64,000 nucleotides of DNA. Origin: Streptomyces fumigatiscleroticus. Its GTDB lineage: Bacteria; Actinomycetota; Actinomycetes; Streptomycetales; Streptomycetaceae. The notes beneath the pieces were generated by a model. It did no database searches, was not told the DNA's origin, and saw only the letters and a list, made by a program, of their open reading frames with translations. The DNA is taken from the NCBI RefSeq assembly GCF_014647975.1, contig NZ_BMQF01000009.1:227205-291204 (forward strand), written 5' to 3'. Both the position numbers and the translations under genes were made by a program. Positions 18,476 to 27,547 of the stretch are shown here, piece by piece. How positions within the stretch are numbered: position 1 is the stretch's first letter; the number at the start of each line of letters is the position of its first letter.

Positions 18476-18646
18476 CGTATCGCCGTGCTGGTGGCGGGGG
18501 CTGTCAGCCTCTGCCTCCCGCTGGGCCTGAGCGCAACGGCCTCCTCCAAGCCGGTGCCCGCCGTCACCGGTGACACCCGCGTGGACCAGCTCCTGGCCAA
18601 GACGACCCTCGATGAGAAGCTCACCCTGATCGAAGGGCAGGCCGGC
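18476..18646 (+). pseudogene. GH3 glycosidase N-terminal fragment
   Basis: Encodes a signal-peptide-like stretch (AVLVAGAVSLCLPLGLSATA) followed by DTRVDQLLAKTTLDEKLTLI and EGQ, the first helix of the catalytic domain of secreted GH3 beta-glucosidases (family pattern: RVDxLLxxMTLEEKLxLxxG). Similarity ends near 18646 and the frame runs into unrelated sequence. No functional product is expected. Confidence 0.7.
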
Positions 18647-18846
18647 AGGACGCCGCCGTGCTCGGGGCGGCCGTCCTGGCCCGCCGGCGCTATCTGCAGA
18701 CACCATATGAGAGACGGAAGACCGTCCCGCCCGACATCTCAAACGGCACACATGGCATTCACGAGTTGACGTGGGCTTTGCGGCACCTTCGCGCCGAAAG
18801 CGGGGCAACGCTGAGGCGGGCCTGTAAGGCCGTCAAGAGTTGACGC

Positions 18847-19800
18847 AGCACCGGATGCGAGGCTCTGAATCAGAACCGTTCCGGGCCGATTTCAAGCGGT
18901 CGCGGCAGACCGACCTTGACCTGAGCGTTCGTTCGTTGAACACGGAAAAGCGCGAGCCGGCAGCGCGGCCGACCTCTTGACCTGCCGTATCGGCTTTTTC
19001 AGAGTCCCCGTTAATACGCTGGACGCAGCCGGCCCGCGCTCTTCAATTCGACCTGTTTTTCTTTCCAATGGGCTTCCACCCGACCTTTTTGTCGCCGATG
19101 CGAAGAGGCTGGCCCGCATTGTCGGCAGTCCGGAGTGCGCCACGGGAACCGTGCATCGGATGCCTCCTCACGCCCGGGCGAGCCCGGGCGTCTCCCGTCT
19201 GTCATCCCGGTTCGGCGGCGGGCGATAGCGGAGGGACGCGGTGACGGGCGGCCCGGCGAAGACGTCCTACCGGGGCCGCCCTGCCGCACCGCCTCCGAGC
19301 CTGCCCACAGTCCTGCACGGCAACCAGCGAGTCGCCTCCTCCGGGCGGCCCGGGCGGCCCGGGCGCCGAGGCGCCGGTCCTGCCGGCGATGGCCCGTCAC
19401 GGCGAACGGCGAACGGCGCCGTTGCCCGGCCCGGTCCGGCCGTCGGCGGACCGCGTACCCCGCGGCGCACCGAGTCCGGCCGGCCTCACCCGACCCTTGC
19501 CTTCGCCGGGGCGGTCGGCCCCTCCCCGCCGTCCCGGCCTCCTGTCGCACTCCGAGGGGCCGGGCTGGCCCGGGGCGGGCACATCCGAAGGTCGCCCCGG
19601 CCGGCGGCGCAGGCAGAGCGGCGGGGCGACCGGCAGCACGGGCCGATGTGTCCGGCGTCACCGCGAACGGTTCGCCGGAGCGAGGCGTCGAAGAAGCACG
19701 CAGGAGCCGGGGCGGGAAGGGCCATGGGGGGGCAACCAGTACGCGACACGGACCGCGCGGGTCCGCCTGGGCAGCGGGAACTGGACGTCGACCGCGTCCG
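18847..19800. other. No convincing gene
   Basis: Long frames on both strands here show only GC-driven Arg/Pro/Gly/Ala composition. A short frame just before (18658-18843, ELTWALRHLRAESGATLRRA) resembles a helix-turn-helix N-terminus but has no continuation. The stretch 18890-19130 is less GC-rich than its surroundings. Confidence 0.5.
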
Positions 19801-19839
19801 TGCGGAGCTCACCCTGGGCGGAGTCCCCGGACAGCCCCG

Positions 19840-20063
19840 GACAGGACATGGAGGACGCGCTGCAGCAGGTGCGGTTGAAGCTGCTGCAGCGGCGGACGCA
19901 AGGAGCGGAACCGCTGCGGGGTGTGGCCGCCTGGAGCGCGGTGGTGGCCTCCCGGGTCGCCGTCGACTGGCACCGGTCGCGGCGCAGACAGCAACGGCTC
20001 GCTGAGCGGCTGCTCGCCATCACCGTGGCCGAGCACTCGACAGCCAGTTCCCGCGTCAAGTGA
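19840..20063 (+). pseudogene. ECF sigma factor region-2 fragment
   Basis: The frame gives MEDALQQVRLKLLQRRT, LRGVAAWSAVVASRVAVDWH and RSRRRQQRLAERL, matching the region 2.2-2.4 helices of ECF-type sigma factors, then stops at 20063. Region 4 is missing on this strand. A region-4-like scrap lies on the opposite strand at 20204-20281. Confidence 0.5.
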
Positions 20064-20091
20064 TGCAGGCCCGCGCGCAGGGCGTCGGCCT

Positions 20092-20101
20092 CCCCCCCCC
20101 C
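20092..20101. repeat. C10/G10 homopolymer tract
   Basis: Ten consecutive C on the plus strand followed by GGG, inside the degenerate sigma-factor remnants. A tract of this length is prone to slippage and to sequencing error. Confidence 0.8.
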
Positions 20102-20203
20102 GGGCCGATGCGAGGGCGCGGGCGAACACCTCGTCCTGCAGCAGCGCAGCGGGTACCGGCTCGCCGCTGACGGCGTACGCCACCGCGTCCGCGGGCTCCG
20201 CCC

Positions 20204-20281
20204 CATCCTTCGGAAGGCGGAGTTCAGGCGGCTTTTGACGGTGCCTTCGGCAATGCCCAGTGCCTCCGCCATCTGCGGGGC
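20204..20281 (-). pseudogene. Sigma factor region-4 fragment
   Basis: MAEALGIAEGTVKSRLNSAF is the recognition helix-turn-helix of sigma-70 region 4.2. The frame is lost just after FRRM. A different minus-strand frame downstream (DAVAYAVSGEPVPAALLQDE, near 20100-20190) still looks coding, so a frameshift is likely. Confidence 0.55.
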
Positions 20282-20328
20282 CGACGGATTTGCTGGTTGG
20301 CCGCTCCGCGGCAGTTACGGGACCAGTC

Positions 20329-21915
20329 TCAGTCCACTGCGAACAGTGCGGCTTCGTCGCTGTCCTCGTGCAGATTGACGAAGAGGTAACCGCCGTTCGC
20401 CGTGGGCCGCACGGCGAACAGAGGGCTGAGGGACACCCCGTCGAGCACGACTGCCTTCTGCTCGCGGGTGCCGCTGCGGGCGTCCAGGCGCCAGAGTTGG
20501 TCGAACCACCTCGATGTCACGACCGTCAGCTCTCCGTCGCGGCCTGGCGCGAGCATGTCGATGCCGTCGTCGAACGTGGTGTGCCAGACGCGTCGGCCGT
20601 CGGCGAGAGCGTAGGCCGACACCCCACGCGGCCTGTCGCTCTTGGTGTCATTGACGACACTGATGAACAGCTCGCCGCTCACCACCGCCTGGAAGGCCGG
20701 CATGCTCTGCGGCCCGGGTCCTTCCGTGAACGCCGTGAATGCCAGATCTTCGTCGGGTCCGGCGATCGGGATGACGGTCCGCCGGCTCCCGTCAGCGTCG
20801 AAGACCGTGACGCCGCTGGTGCCCCACGGGTCCTGACCGGCGGCGTAGACCACGATCGGGTCGGCGGACAGGATGTGGGCAGCGCTCACCGGGCCGCTCG
20901 TGGGCAACGGGCTCCGCCAATCGCTGCTGCCCGATGTCGCGTCGACGGCCCACAGCCAGGCAGTCTCCCCGGTGGACGACTCCCCGGAACACTCCAGGAC
21001 GGCCAGCACCCGATCCCCGGATGCCCCCAAGGCCGACACCCCGCAGTCGGGTGGCGCGTCGACACGCCACCGTTCCGAGCCGTCGCGCAGTCCGAGCCCG
21101 ACCAGGGTGCCGAGTTTCTCGACGACGACGGCCGTGGCATGGGTGGACGCCACGCCGGTGATGTCGTAGCCGGTGGCATTCTCGGCGAGCGCGTTGTCCC
21201 GCTGCCACAGGAAGCGCCCGGACTCCAGGTCCACGGCGGCGACGGACGACCCGCAGGGCGCCCCCTGTCGTTCGAGGCCGACGAGACCGGTTCCCGACCG
21301 GGCGGTCCGGCTCAGAGCGCACACCCGGGCCCGGTCGGGTGCGGAAGCGCTCCAACGGGCGTCGCCCTGCGCGGTGTTGTAGGCGTACAGGCCGTCGGTA
21401 CGGACACGGACCACCGTGGCGGGGCCGCTCTCCCAGTAGCCGAGCACCCGGGCCGAGGACGGCCGGTCAGGTCCCACCTCCCAGGCCACGTCCATATGAG
21501 GGCCGACCAGCCATGCCAGGGCGAGCCATCCGGGCCACAGACCGGCCAGGGCGCCACAGAGGAAGGCTCCGCAGGCCCCGCCGACGGGCAGGAGCTTTCC
21601 GGACGAATGCGCGCCGAGTCTGGCGAGGACGAAGAAGCCGCCGCCGAAGACCGCAGCGAGCAGGGACGCGGGCATCATGCCGCGGGGGCAGTCGGAACCC
21701 CCGCATTGGTAGCTCGGCATATCGACGATCATCAGCTTCAGGAACATCACGCCGTACATCACCGCCCAGCCCAGCAGGGCTCCGGCGAGCGCGAAGGCGA
21801 CAAGGCCTGCCAGCAGGGGCCCCGCCGTGCGGAAGCCGATGGTGGCGTGCCGCTCCCGTTCCTCGTCCGTCCGGCCATCCGCCCGCCGCAACCTCATCCT
21901 CATCCTCATCCTCAT
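20329..21915 (-). CDS. Membrane protein with extracytoplasmic PQQ-like beta-propeller
   Basis: About 528 aa from the first of four in-frame ATGs (21915, 21909, 21903, 21897); GGGGGG just upstream is the only ribosome-site candidate. Three to four hydrophobic segments at roughly 25-65, 75-100 and 105-130 anchor it. The remainder (~150-528) is built of propeller blades with recurring motifs such as GLYAYNTAQGDARW, AAVDLESGRFLWQ, AYALADGRRVWHT and WRLDARSGTREQK, where Trp closes each blade as in PQQ-repeat proteins (BamB-like). There is no sign of the quinone-enzyme active site, so it is probably a sensing or scaffold protein. It lies next to sigma-factor debris. Confidence 0.8.
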   Translation of the reverse strand: MRMRMRMRLRRADGRTDEERERHATIGFRTAGPLLAGLVAFALAGALLGWAVMYGVMFLKLMIVDMPSYQCGGSDCPRGMMPASLLAAVFGGGFFVLARLGAHSSGKLLPVGGACGAFLCGALAGLWPGWLALAWLVGPHMDVAWEVGPDRPSSARVLGYWESGPATVVRVRTDGLYAYNTAQGDARWSASAPDRARVCALSRTARSGTGLVGLERQGAPCGSSVAAVDLESGRFLWQRDNALAENATGYDITGVASTHATAVVVEKLGTLVGLGLRDGSERWRVDAPPDCGVSALGASGDRVLAVLECSGESSTGETAWLWAVDATSGSSDWRSPLPTSGPVSAAHILSADPIVVYAAGQDPWGTSGVTVFDADGSRRTVIPIAGPDEDLAFTAFTEGPGPQSMPAFQAVVSGELFISVVNDTKSDRPRGVSAYALADGRRVWHTTFDDGIDMLAPGRDGELTVVTSRWFDQLWRLDARSGTREQKAVVLDGVSLSPLFAVRPTANGGYLFVNLHEDSDEAALFAVD

Positions 21916-21917
21916 CG
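21894..21917. repeat. Hexanucleotide tandem repeat spanning the start codons of the propeller protein
   Basis: Four copies of CTCATC-type units on the plus strand (ATGAGG on the coding strand) give the N-terminus MRMRMRMR. Copy-number change would keep the frame but move the start relative to the ribosome site. Confidence 0.85.
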
Positions 21918-22051
21918 GCCCCCCGGGGAACACCCCGCGGCATCGATCGCGGGCGCGGTCCAGCCGCGTTCAAGCAGGACACAACAATGATCACTTCGTG
22001 GTTCAGAGGAGATCCCGAGAGCGACCCGACCACGTAGCGGATGATCGTTGG

Positions 22052-22317
22052 CTACCAGTCTCCTCGCGTGACCTTGCTTGTTCGAACCGACGGTGTTCGC
22101 CGACGGCCCGCGTGCGTCGATCGGAGTCGAGGGCGCCGCTCCGGCTTCTCGAACCACATGGCGACGACGCTCGGCAGCAGGATCGGGCAGGCCACGATCG
22201 TCAGCCACAGAGGCCGACCGGTGAAGAAGGCCACGATGAGCACGATCCCCTCACCGCAACCGCGAGATGCGTCCAGGAATCGGGCACCGTCAGACGCCGC
22301 TCACTCATGCAACCCCC
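22052..22317 (-). pseudogene. Small membrane protein gene with a frameshift
   Basis: From ATG 22317 the frame reads MSERRLTVPDSWTHLAVAV; a shift near the GGGG at about 22245 leads into GIVLIVAFFTGRPLWLTIVA and CPILLPSVVAMWFEKPERR, ending at 22052. Joined, the halves form a ~87-aa protein with one or two membrane helices and a basic tail. One base is missing, or two are extra, between the halves. This could be a real null allele or a sequencing error. Confidence 0.55.
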
Positions 22318-22944
22318 TGTTCACAGCTCCCGCTCCCACGGGCCAGCACAGCATCACCACCCTCAGCACCCTGGTCAAGTCCTGATCACTACGGCAGGCA
22401 TGAGAACCTCCTCGGGCTCAGGGACACACCGCGGCAACGACCGCTTCCCGCCTCCACCGCCCAAGTGGTCCCTGACCCGGCACTTCAAGGTGCGCGCACG
22501 CTGCCGGCCGTGCGGGGCTGGCTTCGTTCACTTCAAGCGGTTCTGGCTCGCTTTTCGGGTTCTGTCCGCAGTTCCGTGGAAGCAGGAAGGCGGGATCGTC
22601 TCGGCAGCGTACTTCTGCCGTGGCGAGCAAGACGGTCGAGCTGGCCGCGGTCGATCACCGAGCTCGGACGCGACGTCCCGCAACCGCTGGAAGCGCGGGA
22701 TGGCGCTTTGCGCGGCGGGGGAGGGGAGGCCGTCGGGTGCGTGGCCTCGCTGCGCTGCCTTGAAGTGGCCGGCATGGCGGCTGCCCGGGCGTCACCACGC
22801 ACAGCCGTGCCCGCCGGCAGGCGGGCCCGGCCTCTGCGCGCGGGGCCGGCCGGTCCAGCTGCCGTCCGGATACCGCTTCGGATCCCGCGAAGCCGTGACC
22901 CCGCCTGCCTTGGCGCACCGCTGTCGCGGAGGGGGCTTGGCCGG
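22318..22944. other. Gene-poor stretch
   Basis: 627 bp between the small membrane protein remnant and the end of the MocR gene. The only long frames are compositional, and I see no RNA gene or clear repeat. Confidence 0.5.
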
Positions 22945-24399
22945 TCAGTCGCCGTCCCGCGGTGGATCGGGCAGTGCCAGGCACAGCGCGTCCAGAGCGG
23001 CGGTGAAGGCGTGGTCCGGTGGGGTTCCGTAGCCGATGACGAGACCGTCGCGCGGTGGCATCGCGCTGTCGGGATGGCGGTAGGGACGCAGCCCGTCGAG
23101 GGCCAGCCCCTGTCGCCGGGCCGCGCGCAGGGCCGCCTCCTCGGTGTTCCCGGGCAGTTCGAGGACGGCGTGCAGCCCCGCCGAGATGCCGCTGACCTGG
23201 ATGTGCGGGGCGCGTTCGGCGAGCGTGCTCACGAGCAGGTCCCGGCGCCGTCGATAGTGCTGCCGCATACGGCGCAGATGCCGGTCGTAGGCGCCGCAGG
23301 CGATGAAGTCGGCGAGGGCGAGCTGGTCGATGACGCCCGACCACATCTCCCGCGGCCCCTTGGCGGCGAGGACGTCATCGACCAGCCATCCCGGCAGCAC
23401 CATCCAGCCGAGCCGCAGCGCCGGCGACAGGCTCTTGCTGGCCGAGCCGATGTACGCCACCCGGTCGGGGTCGAGGCCCTGGACCGCGCCGACCGGCTGC
23501 CGATCGTAACGGAACTCACCGTCGTAGTCGTCCTCCACCAGCAGTCCGCCCCGGGCGCGCGCCCAGTCGACGACCGCCGACCGGCGTTCCGGATGCAGGG
23601 GACCGCCGGTGGGGAACTGGTGCGCGGGAGTGAGCAGTACGGTGCCGGCACCGGTGCCCGGGAGCTCGCCGACCCTGGCTCCGCATGCGTCGACGGTCAG
23701 CGGCACGGTACGCGGGCCCGTCTCCTCGAGCAGGCTCCGGTGGAAGTCCAGGCCGTAGGACTCCACCGCCACCGGGCCCTTGACCAAGCGGCCCAGCAAC
23801 CGCAGCGCATGGGCGAAGCCGGAGCAGATCACGATCCGGTCGGGCCCGGTGCGTACCCCCCTGGCCCGGGCCAGGTACTCCGCGAGCGCCTCACGAAGTT
23901 CCGCCCGGCCACGTGGGTCGCCCACGCCGAAGGCGTCGTTGGGGGCCGCGGCGACGGCCCTGCGGGTGGAGGTGAGCCATGCGGCACGCGGGAAGGCGGC
24001 CGCGTCGGGGGAACTGGGCCTGAGATCGTGCAGGATCCGGCGGCGAGTGGGGCGCTGCGGGTGGCGCGCCCGGCCGACGTCGAGCGGTGCGGCGCGCCGG
24101 GCGACCCGGGTGCCGGAGCCCTGGCGGGCGGAGAGCCAGCCCTCTTCGACGAGTTCGGCGTAGGCGTCGGCGACGGTGTTGCGGGCGATGCCCAGATCCT
24201 GGGCGAGGCTGCGGTAGGGAGGCAGACGGGTGCCGGGGGCGAGCCGACCGGAGCGGACGGCCTCCCGCAGGGCGTGCATGAGCCGGCTGCGCAGGCTGCC
24301 CTCTCCGGAGAGCTCCAGATGGAGATCGGTGCCCGTGACGTGACCGGATTCCGCCGAGGGAACTGCCGAGTCCGGTGGATTGACCCATGATTCGTCCAC
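22945..24399 (-). CDS. MocR/PdxR-type GntR regulator with aminotransferase domain
   Basis: 484 aa. An N-terminal GntR winged helix (~35-100; LPPYRSLAQDLGIARNTVAD) is joined to a fold-type-I aminotransferase domain with the PLP Lys322 (SASKSLSP). MocR proteins bind PLP or amino-acid-derived ligands and control nearby genes. It is divergent from the AhpD-like gene and MFS exporter with only 46 bp between starts, so these are the probable targets. The ~60-residue linker rich in Arg is normal for the family. Confidence 0.92.
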   Translation of the reverse strand: MDESWVNPPDSAVPSAESGHVTGTDLHLELSGEGSLRSRLMHALREAVRSGRLAPGTRLPPYRSLAQDLGIARNTVADAYAELVEEGWLSARQGSGTRVARRAAPLDVGRARHPQRPTRRRILHDLRPSSPDAAAFPRAAWLTSTRRAVAAAPNDAFGVGDPRGRAELREALAEYLARARGVRTGPDRIVICSGFAHALRLLGRLVKGPVAVESYGLDFHRSLLEETGPRTVPLTVDACGARVGELPGTGAGTVLLTPAHQFPTGGPLHPERRSAVVDWARARGGLLVEDDYDGEFRYDRQPVGAVQGLDPDRVAYIGSASKSLSPALRLGWMVLPGWLVDDVLAAKGPREMWSGVIDQLALADFIACGAYDRHLRRMRQHYRRRRDLLVSTLAERAPHIQVSGISAGLHAVLELPGNTEEAALRAARRQGLALDGLRPYRHPDSAMPPRDGLVIGYGTPPDHAFTAALDALCLALPDPPRDGD

Positions 24400-24445
24400 G
24401 GGATTGAACCCTATCCGGGGTCGTTTCCCTTCCTAGGGTCGGGGC

Positions 24446-24898
24446 ATGACCACGTTTCAGGTGCCTCAGCGCATGAACTTCTCGTCCGTCGCCCCCAAGG
24501 TCTACAAGGCCGTCCTGGCCCTCGACTCCGCCGCCCGCGAGGGACTCGACCCGGTCCTGCTGGAGCTGGTGCAGATCCGGGCCTCCCAGCTCAACCGTTG
24601 CGCGTACTGCATCGACTACCACACCTCCGACGCCCGCAAGGCCGGCGAGACGGAGGAGCGGATCTACCAGCTCTCCGCCTGGGAGGAGTCGAGCCTGTAC
24701 ACCGAGAAGGAGCGGGCCGCCCTCGCACTGACCGAGGCCATCACCCTCCTGCCCCAGGGCGTGCCGGACCAGGTGTACGGCGAGGCCGCCAGGCACTTCG
24801 ACGAAAAGGAGCTCGCCCAGCTCATCGCGCTCGTCTTCACCGTCAACGTGTGGAACCGGATGAACGTCACCACGCGCAAGACGCCCGGTACCGAGTGA
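24446..24898 (+). CDS. Carboxymuconolactone decarboxylase/AhpD-like protein
   Basis: 150 aa. The AhpD-type redox motif CAYC at 52-55 with His59 (CxxCxxxH) is intact. In the family this motif supports alkylhydroperoxidase activity, with the conserved Glu/His relay. It is the usual length of small single-domain members. It is divergent from the MocR regulator and 96 nt upstream of the MFS exporter; a strong hairpin lies between the last two. A role in detoxifying peroxides or electrophiles fits the context. Confidence 0.9.
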   Translation: MTTFQVPQRMNFSSVAPKVYKAVLALDSAAREGLDPVLLELVQIRASQLNRCAYCIDYHTSDARKAGETEERIYQLSAWEESSLYTEKERAALALTEAITLLPQGVPDQVYGEAARHFDEKELAQLIALVFTVNVWNRMNVTTRKTPGTE

Positions 24899-24912
24899 TC
24901 ACCGGTTCCTCG

Positions 24913-24942
24913 GGGCGGTGGCCGATCCAGCGGCCACCGCCC
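24913..24942 (+). terminator. 12-bp perfect hairpin between the AhpD-like and MFS genes
   Basis: GGGCGGTGGCCG (24913-24924) and CGGCCACCGCCC (24931-24942) pair perfectly around a 6-nt loop, 14 nt after the AhpD-like stop. There is no T-tract. It may terminate or attenuate transcription into the MFS gene. Confidence 0.7.
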
Positions 24943-24994
24943 GCGGCATGCCAGGAAACATTCCTCATTTCTCCGACGAAGGACTGACGAAGCC

Positions 24995-26221
24995 GTGACC
25001 ACCGTCAACCCCCCGGTGTCCACCGGCACCGGCCGTTCCCCCGCCAAGGGCTGGCTGGCCGTCCTGGCAGTGACCCTGGGCATCTTCTCCCTGATGACCT
25101 CCGAACTGCTGCCCGTGGGACTGCTCACCCCGGTCGGCTCCGCCCTGGACGTCTCCGAAGGCACCGCAGGACTGATGGTGACCGTCCCGGGCCTGGTCGC
25201 CGCCGTCTCGGCGCCCGTGGTCACCGTGGCCACCGGTCGCATCGACCGCCGTGTCGTGCTGGCCGTCCTGATCGGCCTCGTGGGCGCGGCCAACCTGGCC
25301 TCGGCCTTCGCGACCAGCTTCGCGATCGTCCTGGTCGCCCGTTTCCTGATCGGTATCAGCGTCGGCGGCTTCTGGTCCATCGCCGGCGGCATCGCACTGC
25401 GACTGGTGCCCGAGAAGCACGTCCCCCGGGCCACCGCCATCATCTTCGGCGGCGTCGAGACGGCGTCCGTTCTGGGCGTCCCCACGGGGACGGTCATCGG
25501 TGACCTCAGCGGCTGGCGCACCGCGTTCGCCGCCGTGGGCATCCTCGGACTGACCGCCCTGACCTGCATGCTCTTCCTGATGCCTAAGGTGCCGGCCGAG
25601 CAGACCATCACGTTCGCGGAACTGCCCAGGGTCTTCAGGGGCAACGCGGGCGTACGGGCCGGAATCGCCATCACCTTCCTGGTGATCACCGGACACTTCC
25701 TCGCCTACACCTTCGTCCGGCCCATCCTCCAGGACGACGGCATCGACGACAACCTCATCGGCGCGCTGCTGCTCACCTTCGGCGTCGCCGGCATCTGCGG
25801 CAACTTCATCGCCGGAGCCCTCGTCGCCAAGCGGCTGCGGCAGACCGTCGTCGGCATCTCCATCGTGCTCACCGCGGCGATGAGCCTTCTCGCACTCGTC
25901 GACACGGGCGTTGTCACCGCGGGCACCATTCTGATCCTGTGGGGGCTGGGCTACGGCGCGGTGCCGGTCACCTTCCAGACCTGGATCCTCGACGCCGCGT
26001 CCAACGCCACCGAGCCCGCCTCCTCCCTGTACGTCTCGGCCTTCAACCTCTCCATCGCGCTGGGCGCGCTGTTCGGCGGCTTCGCCGTCGACGGCATCGC
26101 CACCACGAGCGTGCTGTGGATCGGCGCCCTCCTCACCTTCCTGACCTTGCTCATGATGGGCAGACCCCACCGCCCCGCCACGCTCTCCGCGCCCGGGACA
26201 AGGGGGTCCACCAGGATTTAG
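24995..26221 (+). CDS. MFS efflux transporter (AraJ/sugar-efflux type)
   Basis: 408 aa, 12 predicted membrane helices. The start GTG 24995 gives a short cytoplasmic head before helix 1 (GWLAVLAVTLGIFSLMTSEL, including the SELLPVGLL signature common to DHA1-like AraJ/SotB exporters). The loop between helices 2 and 3 carries the GRIDRR motif A variant. Probably a proton-driven exporter of a small toxic compound, with expression tied to the adjacent MocR regulator. Confidence 0.9.
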   Translation: MTTVNPPVSTGTGRSPAKGWLAVLAVTLGIFSLMTSELLPVGLLTPVGSALDVSEGTAGLMVTVPGLVAAVSAPVVTVATGRIDRRVVLAVLIGLVGAANLASAFATSFAIVLVARFLIGISVGGFWSIAGGIALRLVPEKHVPRATAIIFGGVETASVLGVPTGTVIGDLSGWRTAFAAVGILGLTALTCMLFLMPKVPAEQTITFAELPRVFRGNAGVRAGIAITFLVITGHFLAYTFVRPILQDDGIDDNLIGALLLTFGVAGICGNFIAGALVAKRLRQTVVGISIVLTAAMSLLALVDTGVVTAGTILILWGLGYGAVPVTFQTWILDAASNATEPASSLYVSAFNLSIALGALFGGFAVDGIATTSVLWIGALLTFLTLLMMGRPHRPATLSAPGTRGSTRI

Positions 26222-26224
26222 GCT

Positions 26225-26513
26225 CCTCCAAGATTCTCGTAGATGTCGATCGTCCGGGCCGGGCTCCAGTCGAGCAGGACGATCCGGCGCAGGAGGGCGA
26301 GTGCGTCCAGTCCGACTCCTGACCGCACCCCGGGCACGCACCGCGCGCACCGTCCCTGGTGAACGCGGTGATCCTTACGGTCTCCCGGCCGGCGTTCACC
26401 CGCTCAATGCGTGATCCCGCCGGCTGGGGCAGTAGCCCTTCGACACCAACGCCACACACCGCCGGCCTGACACCGGCAACCTGAGCCGCGCGGCCAATCG
26501 CCGGAACGATCAA
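26225..26513 (-). mobile_element. ISL3-family transposase N-terminal remnant
   Basis: The frame from 26513 contains GVEGLLPQPAG, RIERVNAGRETVRITAFTRD and the zinc-finger knuckle CPGCGQESD, as at the start of ISL3 transposases. The sequence stops resembling the family after ~26315; a different frame (LDALALLRRIVLLDWSPART) then runs to the end near 26221. Catalytic domains are absent. Confidence 0.55.
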
Positions 26514-26558
26514 CGCCTACGACATTCTCGGAAGAGCCTGATTCAGACACTCCCTTGA

Positions 26559-26585
26559 GCAGGCGAAGCAGGCGAAGCAGGCGCG
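26559..26585. repeat. 9-bp tandem repeat, three copies
   Basis: GCAGGCGAA at 26559-26567 and 26568-26576, then GCAGGCGCG. It lies between two IS remnants and has no visible function. Confidence 0.7.
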
Positions 26586-26799
26586 GCGAAAGAGTGGCTG
26601 AATCGGCGCCGCGCAGCATTCGCACAGCCTCGCGTCAGCTTTCGCAGCAAGCGTGCATCATGTCCGCCATGGGTGTTTGGCACATCCGGAGGCAGGGCGT
26701 TGAGGATGCCCTACCGCTTCTCAGTCGACCTGCGGACCTTTGTCTTCGTCGCCACTTCAACAGAGCGGCACGCCGTGCGACGCTCGTGGTCGCTACATC

Positions 26800-27135
26800 T
26801 GTGTGAGGGCGTTCGCGGGGGAGGGGCTGGTCGTGCTGACGATCAATATCATCCCGCAGCCGCTCAAGTCGGCGGGCATTGACCTGCTCATGCTCCCACG
26901 GCGATTCGGAGAGGAAGAACCGCAGCCGCTGCACCGCCGGGTGCTGGGCCCCGGTCACCGGTTCCGCCCCGGCCAGGGAGGTCAGCGTCTTGTTCCGCTC
27001 CCGCGGGGTCGGCAGCCCGGTCAGGTACCGGCGCAAACCCCGCCGCTGGGCCAGCGAGTCGAAGAGGCCATCGAAGCCGGCGGCGTAATCCTCGAGCGGC
27101 CCCGGCGCCGGTGGACACGGACGACGAGCGGTCAT
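26800..27135 (-). mobile_element. IS701-family transposase N-terminal remnant
   Basis: From ATG 27135 the frame reads LEDYAAGFDGLFDSLAQRRG, LRRYLTGLPTPRERNKTLTS and HPAVQRLRFFLSESPWEHEQ, the conserved N-terminal domain of IS701 transposases. Similarity ends near 26830; the DDE catalytic core is missing. An element end is probably near 27200, where GTAGGAGTTCTTAC occurs. Confidence 0.75.
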
Positions 27136-27436
27136 GGCGACCACCCGTGCCCGTCCTTTACTGCGACGACTGTCCGACGTCAACAAGCCACCGGTAGGAG
27201 TTCTTACACGGCGGGAAAGCTCACGCGCTGCGTTCAAGCCGAGGCGGCCATGCCACCGCCTTCATTCACTCGTACGTAGGCGTGCCTCGACGCTTGACTC
27301 CCGCTTGTTACACACTCACGGGAAGCTGGCCAGCTCGATAGTCGGCCGTGCTGCCGTGGCAGCGGGCTGCCGCCTGACCGGATCCGGCAAGCCGGCCGCG
27401 CAGCCAGCGCTGCTGAAGTGCGTGCGCGCGGGCCCG

Positions 27437-27547
27437 TCAGCCCAGCGGGTGCGTGTGCGCTGCGGCCAGACTGTCGGTGATGGTCATGACCGTGTGGGCG
27501 CCGGTCAGCTCCAGCAGGGCGACGAGCCGGTGGTCTTGGGGTCGCAT
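27437..27547 (-). CDS. 36-residue STAS-like C-terminal fragment, overlapping the terpenoid gene stop
   Basis: The ATG uses the A of the upstream TGA (TGATG), so it would be translated by coupling to the large terpenoid gene. The product (MRPQDHRLVALLELTGAHTV then a short tail) resembles the last helix and strand of STAS-domain anti-sigma-factor antagonists, lacking the phosphorylated Ser region. Most likely a scrap of a deleted gene that happens to abut the terpenoid gene; a functional micropeptide is possible but unsupported. Confidence 0.4.
   Translation of the reverse strand: MRPQDHRLVALLELTGAHTVMTITDSLAAAHTHPLG

Noticed and set aside
19200..19830. Several long frames on both strands
   Set aside because: Pro/Arg/Gly-dominated shadows without start context or domain similarity.
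24990..26350. Antisense 461-residue frame over the MFS gene
   Set aside because: Shadow frame with Gly/Asp/Gln-rich composition and no domain.
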